A DNA stretch of 64,000 nt from Petrosia ficiformis (lineage: Eukaryota > Porifera > Demospongiae > Haplosclerida > Petrosiidae), in the NCBI GenBank assembly GCA_947044365.1, contig OX345643.1, positions 1,638,501 through 1,702,500 of the forward strand, written 5' to 3'. The notes below the pieces were generated by a model. The model saw only the letters and a list, made by a program, of their open reading frames with translations. It was not told where the DNA came from and did no database searches. Below, one piece after another: positions 48,901 to 61,563 of the stretch. The translations under genes and the position numbers were made by a program. Position 1 is the stretch's first letter; each line of letters starts with the position of its first letter.

Positions 48901-51900
48901 ATCTACGTAATTATGATTTTAGATTCTGTTAGTGAACTCAATATTATTTTGTTTATAGCACACTGCATGGATTAGTTGCTCCATAAAAATGTAATAATTA
49001 TCATAATTCAATGCTCTCGAGCAACAAATGGTATCGCACACTATAAGTTAAAGAGCCAAATCTTGTTTTGATGTAAAACATTGTTCACGGCTAAATAATT
49101 TGCTATATAGTGGGGAAACTTTCCGTAAATAATGCATATACGTATTCTAGTGTACTATAAATGAATGTCAAGACTACTAATCTTTATAGGGTAATGTACT
49201 CTAGGTAACATAGTTCACAAACAAAAAATAGTTATGCAAGTTAGGCAAGCAATAAATTGGTTGATATAACTAATCAATTTTGAGAGAGCTACAATTATTA
49301 TATACAATAACTAATAAAGAAGCAACAAAAACTAGTATTAGATACAGTAACACATTGAGATATCAATGAAATAATGACTTAACTATTACTATTTTGTATT
49401 CATAATGTCATGCATACTGGAACCAATATTATGATTTACAAAATGTTTTCAGTACGATTAATAGGAGTTGGAACAGGTCTACTTCTACTGTTTATTATTA
49501 TATTCACTAGTGTATTGATAATAATATTACTAGTGAAATATAGAAGAACTAAACATATGAACTCCAAGTTGAAAGGTACACAATGTAAATAAAAGTTGAG
49601 TTGTAAAATAATGAATAATTCATAATAGCAGAGTTAACACATACTTTACATACATTTGTTATTACACTTTCTGATTTTTTAGTTGCATACCAATCTCATG
49701 AACTTGTAATTATTAATGATAATCAAACCTTTAATTTACACACAGTATCAGATTTGAAACAGTAATATACATGACATCTAGTATTGAATAAGCTATCACA
49801 TTTTATAGATAAACATTTAACTGTTGATGATTATCGTGTCTATGATGTACCAAGTAAGGATAACACAAGTACATGCAATAGTAATCTATCAATTGATATA
49901 ATAATGTGCATGAATAAATGTATATTCTACAGATAAACAAGTGACTACTATTGAAAATCGAGTTTATGATTCAGTATCGATATTAATATAAATAACAGCA
50001 ATAGGACTTATTGTGACATAATTAAATAGCACATGTAATAATAACAACCTATTATATAACAAAGGGAAGATAGAGTTTTACTATGCAATTCATGCAACTA
50101 TTTATACAGAATTATAATGTATTATATAATTATAATTATTATGGAAAGTGATTATTATAATTATTATGCAATTACGGATGACATACACACAGTATCAGGT
50201 TTGAAATAGTAATATACATGACATCTAGTATTGAATAAATTATCACATTTTATAGATAAACATAAAACTGTTGATGATTATCGTGTCTATGATGTACCAA
50301 ATATGGATAACACAAGTACATGCAATAGTAATCTATCAATTGATATAATAATGTGCATAAATAAATTTATATTCTACAGATAAACAAGTGACTACTACTG
50401 AAAATCGAGTTTATGATTCAGTATCAGGTAATGTATTGATATTAATATAAATAACAGCAACAGGACTTATTGTGACATAATTAAATTGCACATGTAATAA
50501 TACCAACCTATTGTATAACAAATGGAAGATAGAGTTTTACTATGCAATTCATACAACTATTTATACTGAATAATATTATTATAATTATTATGGAAAGTGA
50601 TTATTATAATTATTGTGCAATTACTGGTGACATACACACAGTATCAGGTTTGGAATAGTAATATACATGACATCTAGTATTGAATAAGCTATCACATTTT
50701 GTAGATAAACATAAAACTGTTGATGATTATCGTGTCTATGACGTACCAAATATGGATAACACAAGTACATGCAATAGTAATCTATCAATTGATATAATAA
50801 TGTGCATGAATAAATTTATATTCTACAGATAAACAAGCGACTACTACTAAAAATCTAGTTTATGATTCAGTATCAGGTAATGTATTGATATTAATATAGA
50901 TAACAGCAACAGGACTTATTGTGACATAATTAAATAGCACATGCAATAACAACCTAAAGTTTTACTATACAATTCATGCAACTGAATTATAATGTATTAT
51001 AATAATTATTATGGAAAGTGATTATTATAATTATTATGCAATTACTGATGACATACACACAGTATCAGGTTTGGAATAGTAATATACATGACATCTAGTA
51101 TTGAATAAGCTATCACATTTTATAGATACACATAAAACTGTTGATGATTATCGTGTCTATGATGTACCAAATATGGATAACACAAGTACATGCAATAGTA
51201 ATGTGATATAATAATGTGCATGAATAATTTTATAAACAAGTGACGACAACTAAAAATTCAATTTATGATTCAGTATCAGGTAATGTATTGACACTATTAT
51301 AATAACAGCAACAGGACTTAATGTGACATAATTAACTTGAACATGTATTAATATCATTTTTATTATATAACTATTTATACACTGTTAATAATGATTTGTT
51401 ATTTCAACATAGTTTGATTGGTTTTATTGTTCGTTATAACTCTTGTTTTCAGTTCACTTGTTCTAATTTCTATGTGACTATGTTATGGCCATACAAATAA
51501 GATGTGAATCCCTGTTTTATAGTAAACAGTTGTTTCTCGAAGCAGTTCAGTAAACCAAAGCAGTTGATTTTTTATCTTATACATTTCATTAGACTGTGTG
51601 TATGTTAATTCATAAGGCTTTTAAAATGTATGCTGTACCATATAAAAGGTTGTTGATTATTTACACCACTATGATCCAGTGCATTCAAAATTTATGTTGA
51701 GTATTTGAAAACCTGTGTAAAACTAATCTAATTGGTTGAAACAACAAATCAGTTTTTACAGTGATACAGGAAGAAGTATATCAATTATTAATTTATAATT
51801 ATATTTTCTAGAAAGTGAACATATAATCACTGATGATAATCCATCTTATAATGTACACACAGTATCAGGTATAAACAATATACATGTCATAATTTTGCTT

Positions 51901-52204
51901 GAAAATGCTTAATTCCATGCACAGATGAACATATGAATATCGATGATAATCCATCTTATAATGTACGCATGATATCAGGTAGAGAGACAAAATGTAGTTA
52001 ATGAAACTGTAATATGATTAATTCTTAATCTCACAGATGAACGCGTGATTACTGATGATAATACATCCTATAATATACACACAGTATCAGGTATTGACTG
52101 GATAATATAATTGAAATTTAATATGATTGTTATTATTAAATGTTTGTTTCAATATCACAGGAGAACATTCAACTGTTGAGGAAAATGATATGACATACAC
52201 ATAA
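45916..52204 (+). CDS. Copy E: receptor-like protein
   Basis: Exons: signal 45916-45973; domain 1, 46064-46585; domain 2, 46643-47155; stalk 47225-47317, 47439-47483 and 48018-48194; TM 49453-49575; tail 49683-49751, then four YDVP/YDSV pairs, then 51812-51868 (NPSYNVHTV), 51925-51978 (NPSYNVRMI), 52037-52090 (NTSYNIHTV) and 52161-52204 (TYT stop). The first tail exon has lost its donor (GT to AT). Usable YDSV exons: 50380-50427 (NRVY) and 50829-50876 (NLVY). The TM exon starts VRLIGVGTG: CTA to CGA places an Arg near the outer membrane face. All domain exons are open; domain 1 carries ERIGFPLNGE in its variable N-terminal patch. Confidence 0.72.
49750..51280 (+). repeat. Tandem tail-exon repeat of copy E (four pairs)
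   Basis: Units of about 447-449 bases. YDVP exons start at 49809, 50256, 50705 and 51126; YDSV exons at 49933 (donor lost), 50380, 50829 and about 51231 (acceptor lost). The two end defects are identical to those in C, so C and E share an expanded ancestor or have exchanged sequence. Confidence 0.75.
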
Positions 52205-52403
52205 GTACATGTTTTGGATGAACCTTTACTTGATGATTACATATAATAATTTTTAAGAGACAGTTATACTCATATGATCTCTCAATTTTCAAAAAGTAAT
52301 ACTTATAATTTATGTATAATTACTGTGTTTGTGTAAACCTCAATCATTTACTTACAATGTTAACAAACTGCTAAGTATGTAGTATTATATTGACAAAGTA
52401 TCC

Positions 52404-52439
<36 letters not shown>

Positions 52440-52672
52440 TTATATGTATGTATTATTCAACTGTGAAGATTAATCCCAATGTACATGTATGCTCATTTAT
52501 GTAATTGCAGTGTTAATATTAAAAACAATTAGAAAGATTGATAACTATGTTATTAACAATATAGATCTGGTTAGTTACAGTCCTAGTTGTGTTCAGAGAT
52601 GAAACTTCACTATTATTACAATGCAGTGAATACATGGTTCCTTAATAATCTGTGTATTTTCATTCTATATAG
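52205..52672 (+). other. Spacer after copy E
   Basis: Very close to the spacer after C, including the (TA)n tract. No coding feature. Confidence 0.45.
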
Positions 52673-52960
52673 TTGGACTTAATGTTACAGTAACTACTAG
52701 TCCACCAGGTCCACCATTCAGAGCAGGTTCCAGCATTGCGGTCAACTGTACTACATCTAATGGTAGTCCGCCTTATGAGTATAAGTGTTCTGTAGGTTGC
52801 AGCTACACAAATATTATGAGCAAATTTGTAGTGGCTGGATCGCTTTTTGGCCCACAAAATACTACTGCAGTAAGATGTCATGATGTATATAAATGTATTG
52901 TCACAGATATCGAAGGCACAACATGTGAAGTAGGACAAACAAGTATTAAACCAATAACAG
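52673..52960 (+). pseudogene. Ig-like exon 1 of the block before copy F (open, Trp lost)
   Basis: 288 bases, frame intact, but the core Trp is changed to Cys (YKCSVG). The Ig cysteines remain. Confidence 0.6.
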
Positions 52961-53008
52961 GTAAACTATATATGATATAATTGTAATATAGTAACTGCTT
53001 CTATCTAG

Positions 53009-53359
53009 ATATAGCTATACAAGTTTTATTTAACAAAACAGCTTTTGGTACCATCAGAAATATTAGTATTCTCACAACTAATGAAAGTGGTAGATTTTTT
53101 GATCTTATTTGCATACTGGTCTTTTAAGACCGATTATTAGGGAATGAATTCTTCCAAATGGTGTTCCTATATCCCAGAGAAATGAAATTTGATTTAGAAT
53201 GAGGAAACAGCATTGTCTCTCTATCATACATCACTCTAAAGCTGAAAGAAGGATATTCATTGAACACTGAAGAAATGGGATTATATACTTGTGTAATGCC
53301 TGATATAAAGGAAGAGGAGCGTGTAAGTCACATTTGGATTCTTCCAGAACAAAACTTTG
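53009..53359 (+). pseudogene. Ig-like exon 2 of the block before copy F (broken)
   Basis: Shares with D the stop-rich middle part (tttgatttagaatga) and has a deletion at the first Cys. Confidence 0.65.
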
Positions 53360-53530
53360 GTAAGATGCAGTTTTATTAATAAACTGTCTTTTCAACATTT
53401 GCTTAGTGGCACACATTTAGAAACAATTATTTTCATAATGTTAAACATAATTATACATAATACTCATCTCGTATTATGTATAAACTATATATGATATAAT
53501 TGTAATATAGTAACACAACAATAGGAATAT

Positions 53531-53831
53531 TTTGGACTAAGTGTTATTGGTTGATCACAAACCATTAACTGTTCTTTTACAAGTGACACTGTTCAGAGTA
53601 CTGAAATACATTAAGATGAAGGTATACTTGATTCAGTCAGCACTTGGAAAAACAATTAAGTTTGAAAATACCGAGACTACGGATACAATACACAATAATA
53701 AATATATTTGCATCGGTGTAGCTTCTGATGGAAATCATTACCTTAGTGTGATATTCATTTTTGTATGGATTGGAAGATTGAGTTCTTTCTTTATTCGGAA
53801 CTCTTTTAGTACAAGATTAGACTATTTATAA
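53531..53831 (+). pseudogene. Ig-like exon 4 of the block before copy F (broken; exon 3 deleted)
   Basis: Ig exon 3 and the adjoining introns are replaced by a short stretch repeating intron sequence (about 53475-53515). Exon 4 carries the 4-base insertion and the TAA shared with D. Confidence 0.6.
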
Positions 53832-53917
53832 TTGTGCTCTTAGTAAAGGCTTTGTTTATGTATATTGTCAGCTACTGGATGACATATACAAACAAAACTT
53901 GCTTCATTACATTACAG

Positions 53918-54075
53918 CTACATCAGTGGATCAATGAATTGATTTAATTATTGACTTCAGTCTACTAGATTATATAGCAAGATGGATTGATATAAATAGA
54001 AATGGTACTCCCATAGATAATATAATAGAATCAGAATATAAATATCACGTGACATTGAGTCGATCACTTTTTCAT
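53918..54075 (+). pseudogene. Truncated domain-1 exon before copy F
   Basis: Nearly identical to the fragment before D, including the TGA at the Cys codon. Confidence 0.7.
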
Positions 54076-55862
54076 ATACTAGTCTAGTCACCTAATCGCA
54101 TTTAAAATGCCCATGGGCATTAACTGCTTACTGCATAGTTACCTATGGAGATGCTAGTGGACCAACCAGAAATGTCATTTGATAGGCACTAAGGTTTTTA
54201 GAACATTCTTTACTGTGTGTTAAGCATTTTAATGTGGCACTTGGGTGGGCCAAAAAAGGTCTTGACTAGATAATGCACTCACTTCACTCATGCATTATCT
54301 TAGCTTGAACTTTGTTGAACTCTACCCTTGTACTATGTTAAAATATATAATACATGATAGAGAATGATGCTCAAGAAGACCTTTATGTCAAAATGTTCTT
54401 ACAATGAAATCTACCATGCATGTTTTTAAAAGTCAATTAGGAACAACTCTACTGAATATTTCATTTTGTAGGCATTCAGAAGCATCTGAGCAACCATTAT
54501 TTGTAACTCCAGTGTCAAAACCTGCTCAAACAGACTGGAAAGTGTTGCATTTCTTGCCAAGTGATATATAAAATTATTCATCATCAAGCCTTGATGCTCT
54601 ATTGGAAGCTGGTCAAAATTTGTATTTGGATTTGCAAAATAAAAGTACTAATGTTAATTTTGTAGTTACTGTAGTTTTCAGTTACTGTAATGAAAAAAAA
54701 CATTTAATTGTACAACTGTGATGTTAATACAATGTTTCTTCTCAATGTTCCAATATGTGGTGATCCATATATTGAATTTAACTATAGAAGACAAAACTAT
54801 TGGTTTTCCCTTAGCTGAACTTCAAATTCACTTGCAGCAGCAACATTACATGAAGATATGCATTTGATGAGAATGATTGTGACAATATAAACCCCCTGAA
54901 ATGAGTCTGTACAACAGTAATCCAACCAGTGTTACAAAAGAATTTAACACTACTTAACTGTTGGTTATCAAAAGATGTGTTTCAAACATGGGGATATTTC
55001 CTCTAATCTTCAAAAACAAATGATTCTAGCAGTAGATAAATTCTTCAGAGGAAACTAACTTTATATATATTATATAGTAGAATAGTTTGTGTGTCATTTA
55101 CTGTATGGACAGCATTGGATTGTGCAGTGTAATCGATAGACAGTAGTGTGTATAATATTTATATTTTGTATTTTTATATCTGATCATAAGAATCTATTGA
55201 TGTCTCCTTGCTGTCTCAAACGAAAATACGATACAATTCAGGTAAGTATGATATCATCCCTACTGATTGCTTTTAATTGCAAATGTTATTTCCATCTTGA
55301 ATGTCTAAACCAGACTGGAAAGTGGTATATAATTATTTGCCCTCATTTGGCAAGTAATGAATTTGTTCATCTACAAAATTAATGAATAGAGAATGCTAGA
55401 GGGATTGAACTATGTCGCAATTAACTAATCATACTCACATATTTACCTCACTATATCTACACATCATCTTGTACTACATTTGTTGATCTGGATTCTGATC
55501 TTTCAACCTGACTTTAAACTACTCCAAACAGACATAGACACTTGTCTTGGAGCACAACTTGATACTACTAACAACCTATATCCTCGACTACAAATTCTAT
55601 ACATGTATTAAACTTGTTTTGTGTGAGATATCAGACAAAATACTAAAACTGAATTATATTCATATTTTGTGAAGTAATTATCATCATCATTATCATCATC
55701 ATTATCATTATTATTATTATTATTGTTAGTTTTATTGTGCACTCAAAAGTTCTTGCTAATTCTCACTTTGATTATTCTCTAACAGTTACACCTTTACGAT
55801 AAAGTCACTTGTAGCTTGCAGTAAAACTATTCTGAGCTTATAACGTGGTACAATTTCGAACT
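54076..55862 (+). other. Conserved upstream block of copy F
   Basis: Homologue of the C-E blocks but more diverged, with a MITE relic at about 54236-54310 and an ATC/ATT microsatellite at about 55678-55722. Confidence 0.45.
55146..55382 (+). pseudogene. Possible zinc-finger-like remnant
   Basis: The frame reads SPCCLKRKYDTIQ, about 14 residues, then NCKCYFHLECLNQTGKW and ICPH. The spacing of C-C, C-x-C, H-x2-C and W-x3-C-P recalls a PHD/RING-type finger; a gtaagt donor sits directly after TIQ. In C, D and E a 9-base gap and other changes alter the same stretch. It could be the residue of an old transposon or host exon. Weak evidence. Confidence 0.25.
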
Positions 55863-55918
55863 AGTCTGTCGTAGCCAGACCCAACCTACCAAGAAGTAGG
55901 GTCTGGCTACGCGAGACT
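55863..55918. repeat. Foldback upstream of copy F signal exon
   Basis: Diverged version: arms GTAGCCAGACCC / GGGTCTGGCTAC with a 16-base loop. Ends 84 bases before the ATG. Confidence 0.6.
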
Positions 55919-58247
55919 AATTTCGAACAGCACAGTAGATAATTACCTCACGGTACGCTAGCACGACATTTCAATGTGTTGAAAAAACAAATCTCAGTAT
56001 TATGGAATCTCTCTTTTGGAAGGTTCTGATCCTTTTGTCGTGTGAAACTCTTATACAAGGTACTTGTCAAGTTTGTTAGTGATATAATTAATATGACTGT
56101 ATAGTGTGTGTATTATAATATTATTATATACTAAACGTCCTTCTTATTACAGCTACATCAGTGGATCAATGTATTGATAGAATTATTGATTTCAGTCTAC
56201 TAGATTACAGGGCTAGACGGATCAGTATTTCTAGAATTGCTACTCCATTAGATGATGAAATTAGAATTTTATCAGATATTCAGTTTAATTGCAGTACTAT
56301 AATAAATAGTGTTGTACTGGGAATTGATGTGAGGCCTGCTGGAGGAGACCTTTTTCCAAGTGTACAGATATGGCGTCCATCTGGAAATAGCAACTATGCT
56401 TTTGTTCCTGGTAGTGAACGATTTATATTTTATACAACAGAGAATGTTAGTAGAACTGGGGTGTATGATTATCCATTAGAACCACCTCTTGAAGTTGAGC
56501 CAGGAGACCTCCTTGCTTTCTCCCAACCATTAAAAGAAAACAGTGGTGTTCGAGGATTTGATATTGAATCTGTTAATTTCAATTCTCACAGAATTAGTTT
56601 TGGCGATACAACAGCAGATTTATCAGTACCTCAAATTAACAACAGTCTTGTTCTTGTTTATCCCATATTAGCAGGTAAGTATATAATTTTTGTATGAGTA
56701 TACTATTTCACACTATCTTCACTACTAACAGATAAACAGTGTCTACACAGTACTAGTTCAGTCAATGCAACATTTATTAAAGATAAGTCACTACTCATCT
56801 CAAGTTCAAGAGTTAGAGAACAACATCAGTTACTGTATCCTGAATTAAAGTTCTCTTGTAATGGAAGTGTAACAAAATGGATATACGGAGCAGTTAATAG
56901 AAGTGCTACTGGAGAACTACCAGAAATACAAATATGGCGTCAAACTGATATTGATACTTACACTAAGCAAACTTTCAGTTGTGTTTCTGCTAATGAAACT
57001 GAACCAGGAACCAATATACATGAATACTATCCAGAAACTCTTATGGAATTCCAGGAAGGGGATATATATACTTGGTTATTTTCAACCTCATGAAATTGAG
57101 AGTCAAATCATACTTTATGGTCAGAGATTAAGCGGTCCAACTAATCTTAATGTGGGTGGTGATGTGTATAATGCTTCTACTTCTGTTGCTATATCTAAAC
57201 TTGAAGAAAAAGAAGGAAATGATTATCCCTTAATTTCACTGGAAATAAGTAAATATGTAATATCTATTTTCCATCTGCGAATCTACTTCTTCAATCTTTC
57301 TTTCGTATTTATTACAGGTATTATTACTGAATCAATCATCAAATCAACTATTATTGTGACTTCCTCTTCTATACTAAGCACTAGTGTTGTTAATGAAATT
57401 AGCTTAACAGGTAACATTGTGCACGAGTGTATCTGTATTTAAGGTCTTTACCTAATCTACTGGCATTTCATCCACTCATGAACCAGTAATAAATATATCT
57501 CTTATCAGTTCATTTTTCATCTTTCTTGTAGGTGTTAGTCCTGAACAAATCATCACACCAACTGTTATTATAACAGGTAATAGATTGTTCAACTTACTAT
57601 ATTCAGTTTTAAACCTAATTTCACTATGCTTGCTTTGATAAGTTTGTTTCTAAACAGAATTTAACTAAGACATTATCTATTCAAGCTGTAATTACACCAT
57701 TGTGTTGTAGCTATTAGTAATACTGCTTGTTAATATCTAGTTACAATATAATTATCATTCATAATAACTGAACTAAAATAATAATACCACATGTGTGACT
57801 GTATAAGACATAAAACCAGTAAAACTTGAAAACCCCATTAGATATTATTTTTTTCAGAAGCTCTTCATAGCTTCCATATTAAATGATAGTACTGATGGTA
57901 CTGATAGTACTGATATCTGTGTGTTTTCAGTATTAGTTCTGTAGTTCACGGATGTCTAATGAAACTGAAATGCTTCTATTTGTTGAACATATTAATTCTC
58001 ATAACATAGTATATTTTGAGACACTAACATTATTATGTTATTATTATCCTAATCCATTTCTCATTAACAGTATCTGAAATAATGATGAGTTTAATAATGA
58101 GTTCAACAATTATTATCATGAATCCTACATCAGAACAACTGGACAATAAACAATTTGCAGAATCTGAAACTATGATGAGTTCGGTAGTGAGTTCAGTAAT
58201 GAGTTCAACAACTGTTATCACGAATCCTACATCAGAAAAACTGAATG

Positions 58248-58340
58248 GTAAAGTTATGTAAGCAATAAATTGGTTGTAATAACTAATCAATTTTTAGAGA
58301 GCTACAATTATTTTATACAATAACTAATAAAGAAGCAACC
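58248..58340 (+). other. Displaced intron segment in copy F
   Basis: After the stalk-3 donor the sequence jumps to DNA that in copy D lies about 1.1 kb further on (near 39735-39830, just upstream of the TM exon), showing a duplication or rearrangement before the inverted Ig piece. Confidence 0.6.
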
Positions 58341-58631
58341 AGTATGTGACAGTAAGACAGGGTTAACAGAAACTGGTAAATTTAATGTTGAACTGATATT
58401 AGTAGGAGGTTCTGGATAGTCAAATCTTTCCAATTCAGAAAGAGGTTTACCATTCTGATTAGAGCAAAAAATTGATTGTTCATAGGTGAATCCAGACATC
58501 TTACTATAATATAGCTAGCACTAATTTGTAGCATTAAAGCTTCACCAGCAAGAACTGTCTCTGTACTTCCTATATACATTGTTAATGAATGGGGAGGAAC
58601 TGTATTAAATAAAGAAAATTGGATACTTTAC
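58341..58631 (-). pseudogene. Inverted Ig-exon fragment inside copy F
   Basis: Reverse complement of about 1725-2017: minus strand begins with the intron end and PPHALTMYIGSTETVLAGEA, then SGFTYEQSIFCSNQNGKP, and stops within the second-Cys strand. It abuts the left end of a DNA transposon. Confidence 0.8.
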
Positions 58632-58635
58632 AATT

Positions 58636-59625
58636 GAAGGGGTCAGTGGAAAAAGGGGATAAGTGACATTCTGGTGAATTTTGAGATTTATAGTGCAAAA
58701 CGTTCCTGCATCATCAAGAAACACCTGTGTTAAGTTTGGTATAAAAATTCTATACGTAAATATGATGTCACACGTAATCTCACGTGATCTTGAAACCACG
58801 TTAATTTTGAAAAATGGCGTCAAGTAGTTTTGGAGCGAATACTCCCGAATTGAGAACAAGGTATGGAAGAAAGCGTTTGAAAATGGCATCCCAGTGGAAG
58901 AGGAAAAAGATCAAGTTGCTAAAAGACAGTGGAAAAGAATACACCACGTACACAGGAGCTCTGAAGCCGGCTAAAGAATTAATTGACTTATCCTGTGGCA
59001 AATATCATTGTCAAGCTAAACTGAACAAAGAAAGAGTAAAGCTGTTTACAGACTTCTACAAGCTAAGTAATTATGATGCACAAAACAAGTACTTCTTTGG
59101 GTTGCTAGGTAAATGGAAATACCGTATTGATAAGTAAGGCTAGATGAAGCATCCTAATGAAGTTTGGATTTGTTATACGTATAGTACAGAGGAATGTTGG
59201 AGTAAGATGAACTTACTCAAAGGAAGGAAAAAAGAACATCCACTGATCTCTGTTTCGTTACCCATTAAGTACCCTAATGGAAAACACTATCTTACCTAAA
59301 AAGGTTGAAGATCTCAAGAAAATGATTCCCTTCATTCCTGAGAAGTATAAGCAGTTTTATATTAATCTTTGAGAACACTACTATACTTATTAATAATAAA
59401 AGGACCATTTATTCCTTAAGCATTTGATACTCTTTGATATTGAACTACTACTTTAATTTTGTTCAAAGAGTTTTAAATTTCTTATCTATACATGCCTGAA
59501 TATTTATACCAAATTTTATAACTTTAAACCTATAAATGGGAATAAGAAGATATGGTCAATGTTTAAATGTGTTTTTCTCAAAACTAACTTTTTGTCACTT
59601 ATCCCCTTTTTCCACTGAGCCCTTC
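58636..59625 (+). mobile_element. Internally deleted DNA transposon, 990 bases, 33-base TIRs
   Basis: Terminal inverted repeats 58636-58668 and 59593-59625 differ at one base; they begin GAAGGG and include TCAGTGGAAAAAGGGGATAA. AATT stands on both sides (58632-58635 and 59626-59629) and may be a 4-base target duplication, though AATT is palindromic and could partly belong to the TIR. It carries the N- and C-terminal parts of a transposase-like protein with the middle missing. Confidence 0.8.
58814..59137 (+). CDS. N-terminal part of a transposase-like protein
   Basis: 107 codons from an ATG after a short leader. Basic N-terminus (GRKRLKMASQWKRKKIKLLK), then SGKEYTTYTGALKPAKEL, CGKYHCQAKLNKERVKLFTD and FYKLSNYDAQNKYFFGLL. 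This resembles the N-terminal region of a large family of uncharacterised, transposon-linked proteins common in arthropods and cnidarians, where paired Cys residues precede a helix ending in a short hydrophobic box. The expected catalytic middle is absent; a C-terminal piece (FIPEKYKQFYINL, near 59334-59371) follows after stops. A deletion derivative, not a working transposase. Family name uncertain. Confidence 0.5.
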   Translation: MASSSFGANTPELRTRYGRKRLKMASQWKRKKIKLLKDSGKEYTTYTGALKPAKELIDLSCGKYHCQAKLNKERVKLFTDFYKLSNYDAQNKYFFGLLGKWKYRIDK

Positions 59626-59629
59626 AATT

Positions 59630-60502
59630 ATACTATGTGTACACTGCAAATATAAAATTGTTAAAATAGCTAATAATATTTATTGGTTACTACAGGAATA
59701 GTAATTTAATTGGTCATATAGGTTGCAACATACATGACCAGTTAGTTATGACTGTATGTTGACACACATGTAATTGTAATATAATAATTGCTAATTCAAT
59801 TATCTTTATACTATCTATTAGATATACAAAGAAGAGGAATAAAATTTTAATTTATGTTTTCAGACCTTCTTTGTGCATCTAATATGAGAATATTGGACAT
59901 GATAAGAGATTACAGTACAAGTATCTTATATCATGCAGTAATAATAACAACCTGTATGACCATTAAAATTATAATTTGCATACTTGAGCTGTACTAGTTA
60001 TTTTAATAATTCTATTTTTGCAATGTATGTCTGCATGATGTATAGGCGCAATCTAAATTATATGTAGTTATGTATGTATGAAGGTATGTATATATGTTTG
60101 TGTGTATGTACATGTATAATTATTTGTATTTATGTATGTATAGTTGTATGTTTGTACATAATTGTTTTGAAATATGATAGCATAGGATACATGTATACTC
60201 AAACCTTTGCTTCTAGTTTGGAAAAAGAACACAAAAATCAACACACTTGACCATACACTTTAAAAAAGTGATTTGTTGTTTTAACCAATTTCATTGACAG
60301 TATCTACGTAATTATGATTTTAGATTCTGTTAGTGAACTCAATATTATTTTTACAATATCTAATAAAGAAGCAACAAAAACTAGTATTAGATACAGTAAC
60401 ACATTGAGATATCAATGAAAATAATGACTTAAGTATTACTATTTTGTATTCATAATGTCATGCATACTGGAACCAATATTATGATTTACAAAATGTTTCC
60501 AG
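59630..60502 (+). other. Remainder of the TM-proximal intron of copy F
   Basis: Resumes the intron at tactatgtgtacactgc. It keeps the DLLCASN candidate acceptor at about 59862 but lacks a stretch of several hundred bases before 60350 that sister copies have. Confidence 0.5.
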
Positions 60503-61211
60503 TACTATTAATAGGAGTTGGAACAGGTCTAGTTCTACTGTTTATTATTATATTCACTAGTGTATTGATAATAATATTACTAGTGAAATATAGAAGAACT
60601 AAACAGAGGAACTACAATTTGAAAGGTACACAATGTAAATAAAAGTTGAGTTGTACAATTCATAATTGCAAAATAATGCATTATAGCTGAGTTAACCCAA
60701 TGTGAACATACTTTACATATTTATTATTACACTTTCTGATTATTTAGTTACACAGCAATCTCATGAACTTGTAATTATTAATGATAATCAAACCTCTAAT
60801 TTACACACAGTATCAGGTTTGGAATAGTAATATACATGACATCTAGTATTGAATAAGCTATCACATTTTATAGATAAATATTTAACTGTTGATGATTTTG
60901 GCGTCTATGATGTGCCAAATATGGATAACACAAGTACATGCAATAGTAATCTATCAATTGATATAATAATGTGCATGAATAAATGTATATTCTTCAGATG
61001 AACAAGTGACTACTACTAAAAATCCAGTTTATGATTCAATATCAGGTAATACATAAATAACAGCAACAGGACTTATTGTGACATAATTAAATAGCACATG
61101 TATTAATACCAACCTATTATATAACAAATGGAAGATAGAGTTTTACTATGCAACTATTTATAAAGAATTATAATGTATTATATAATTATAATTATTCTAG
61201 AAAGTGATTAT

Positions 61212-61563
61212 TAGTAATGTGCGATACATAATTATCGATATATCGAAATATTGATATTTTCATTCAATATCGTGATACAATATTGGCTTTTGGGTGTATC
61301 GATACACTGGAATGGACAGTTTAGTAAACATGGTTTTATAATTTTGTCTAATTTGATACGTAAAAGTAATTATAAAAAGCTAGTGTGCGTAACGTTCATT
61401 GATTTCATTGATTCATTGATTACAATTTCTTGACAAATACATCCAAATAGAACATTTATTTAAGTATTTCAATTTTATTTCAAATATCAAGATACTGTAT
61501 CGTATTGTGATATTTTTGGCAGTGATACGCAATACTATTATTTAGTTGTATTGCACATCCCTA
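61212..61563. mobile_element. hAT-like MITE in copy F tail intron
   Basis: GTGATTAT on both sides (61204-61211 and 61564-61571). Ends TAGTAATGTGCGATAC and complement of TAGGGATGTGCAATAC, the TAGGG-type ends of hAT elements. 352 bases, non-coding, same insertion site as in copy D. Confidence 0.85.
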
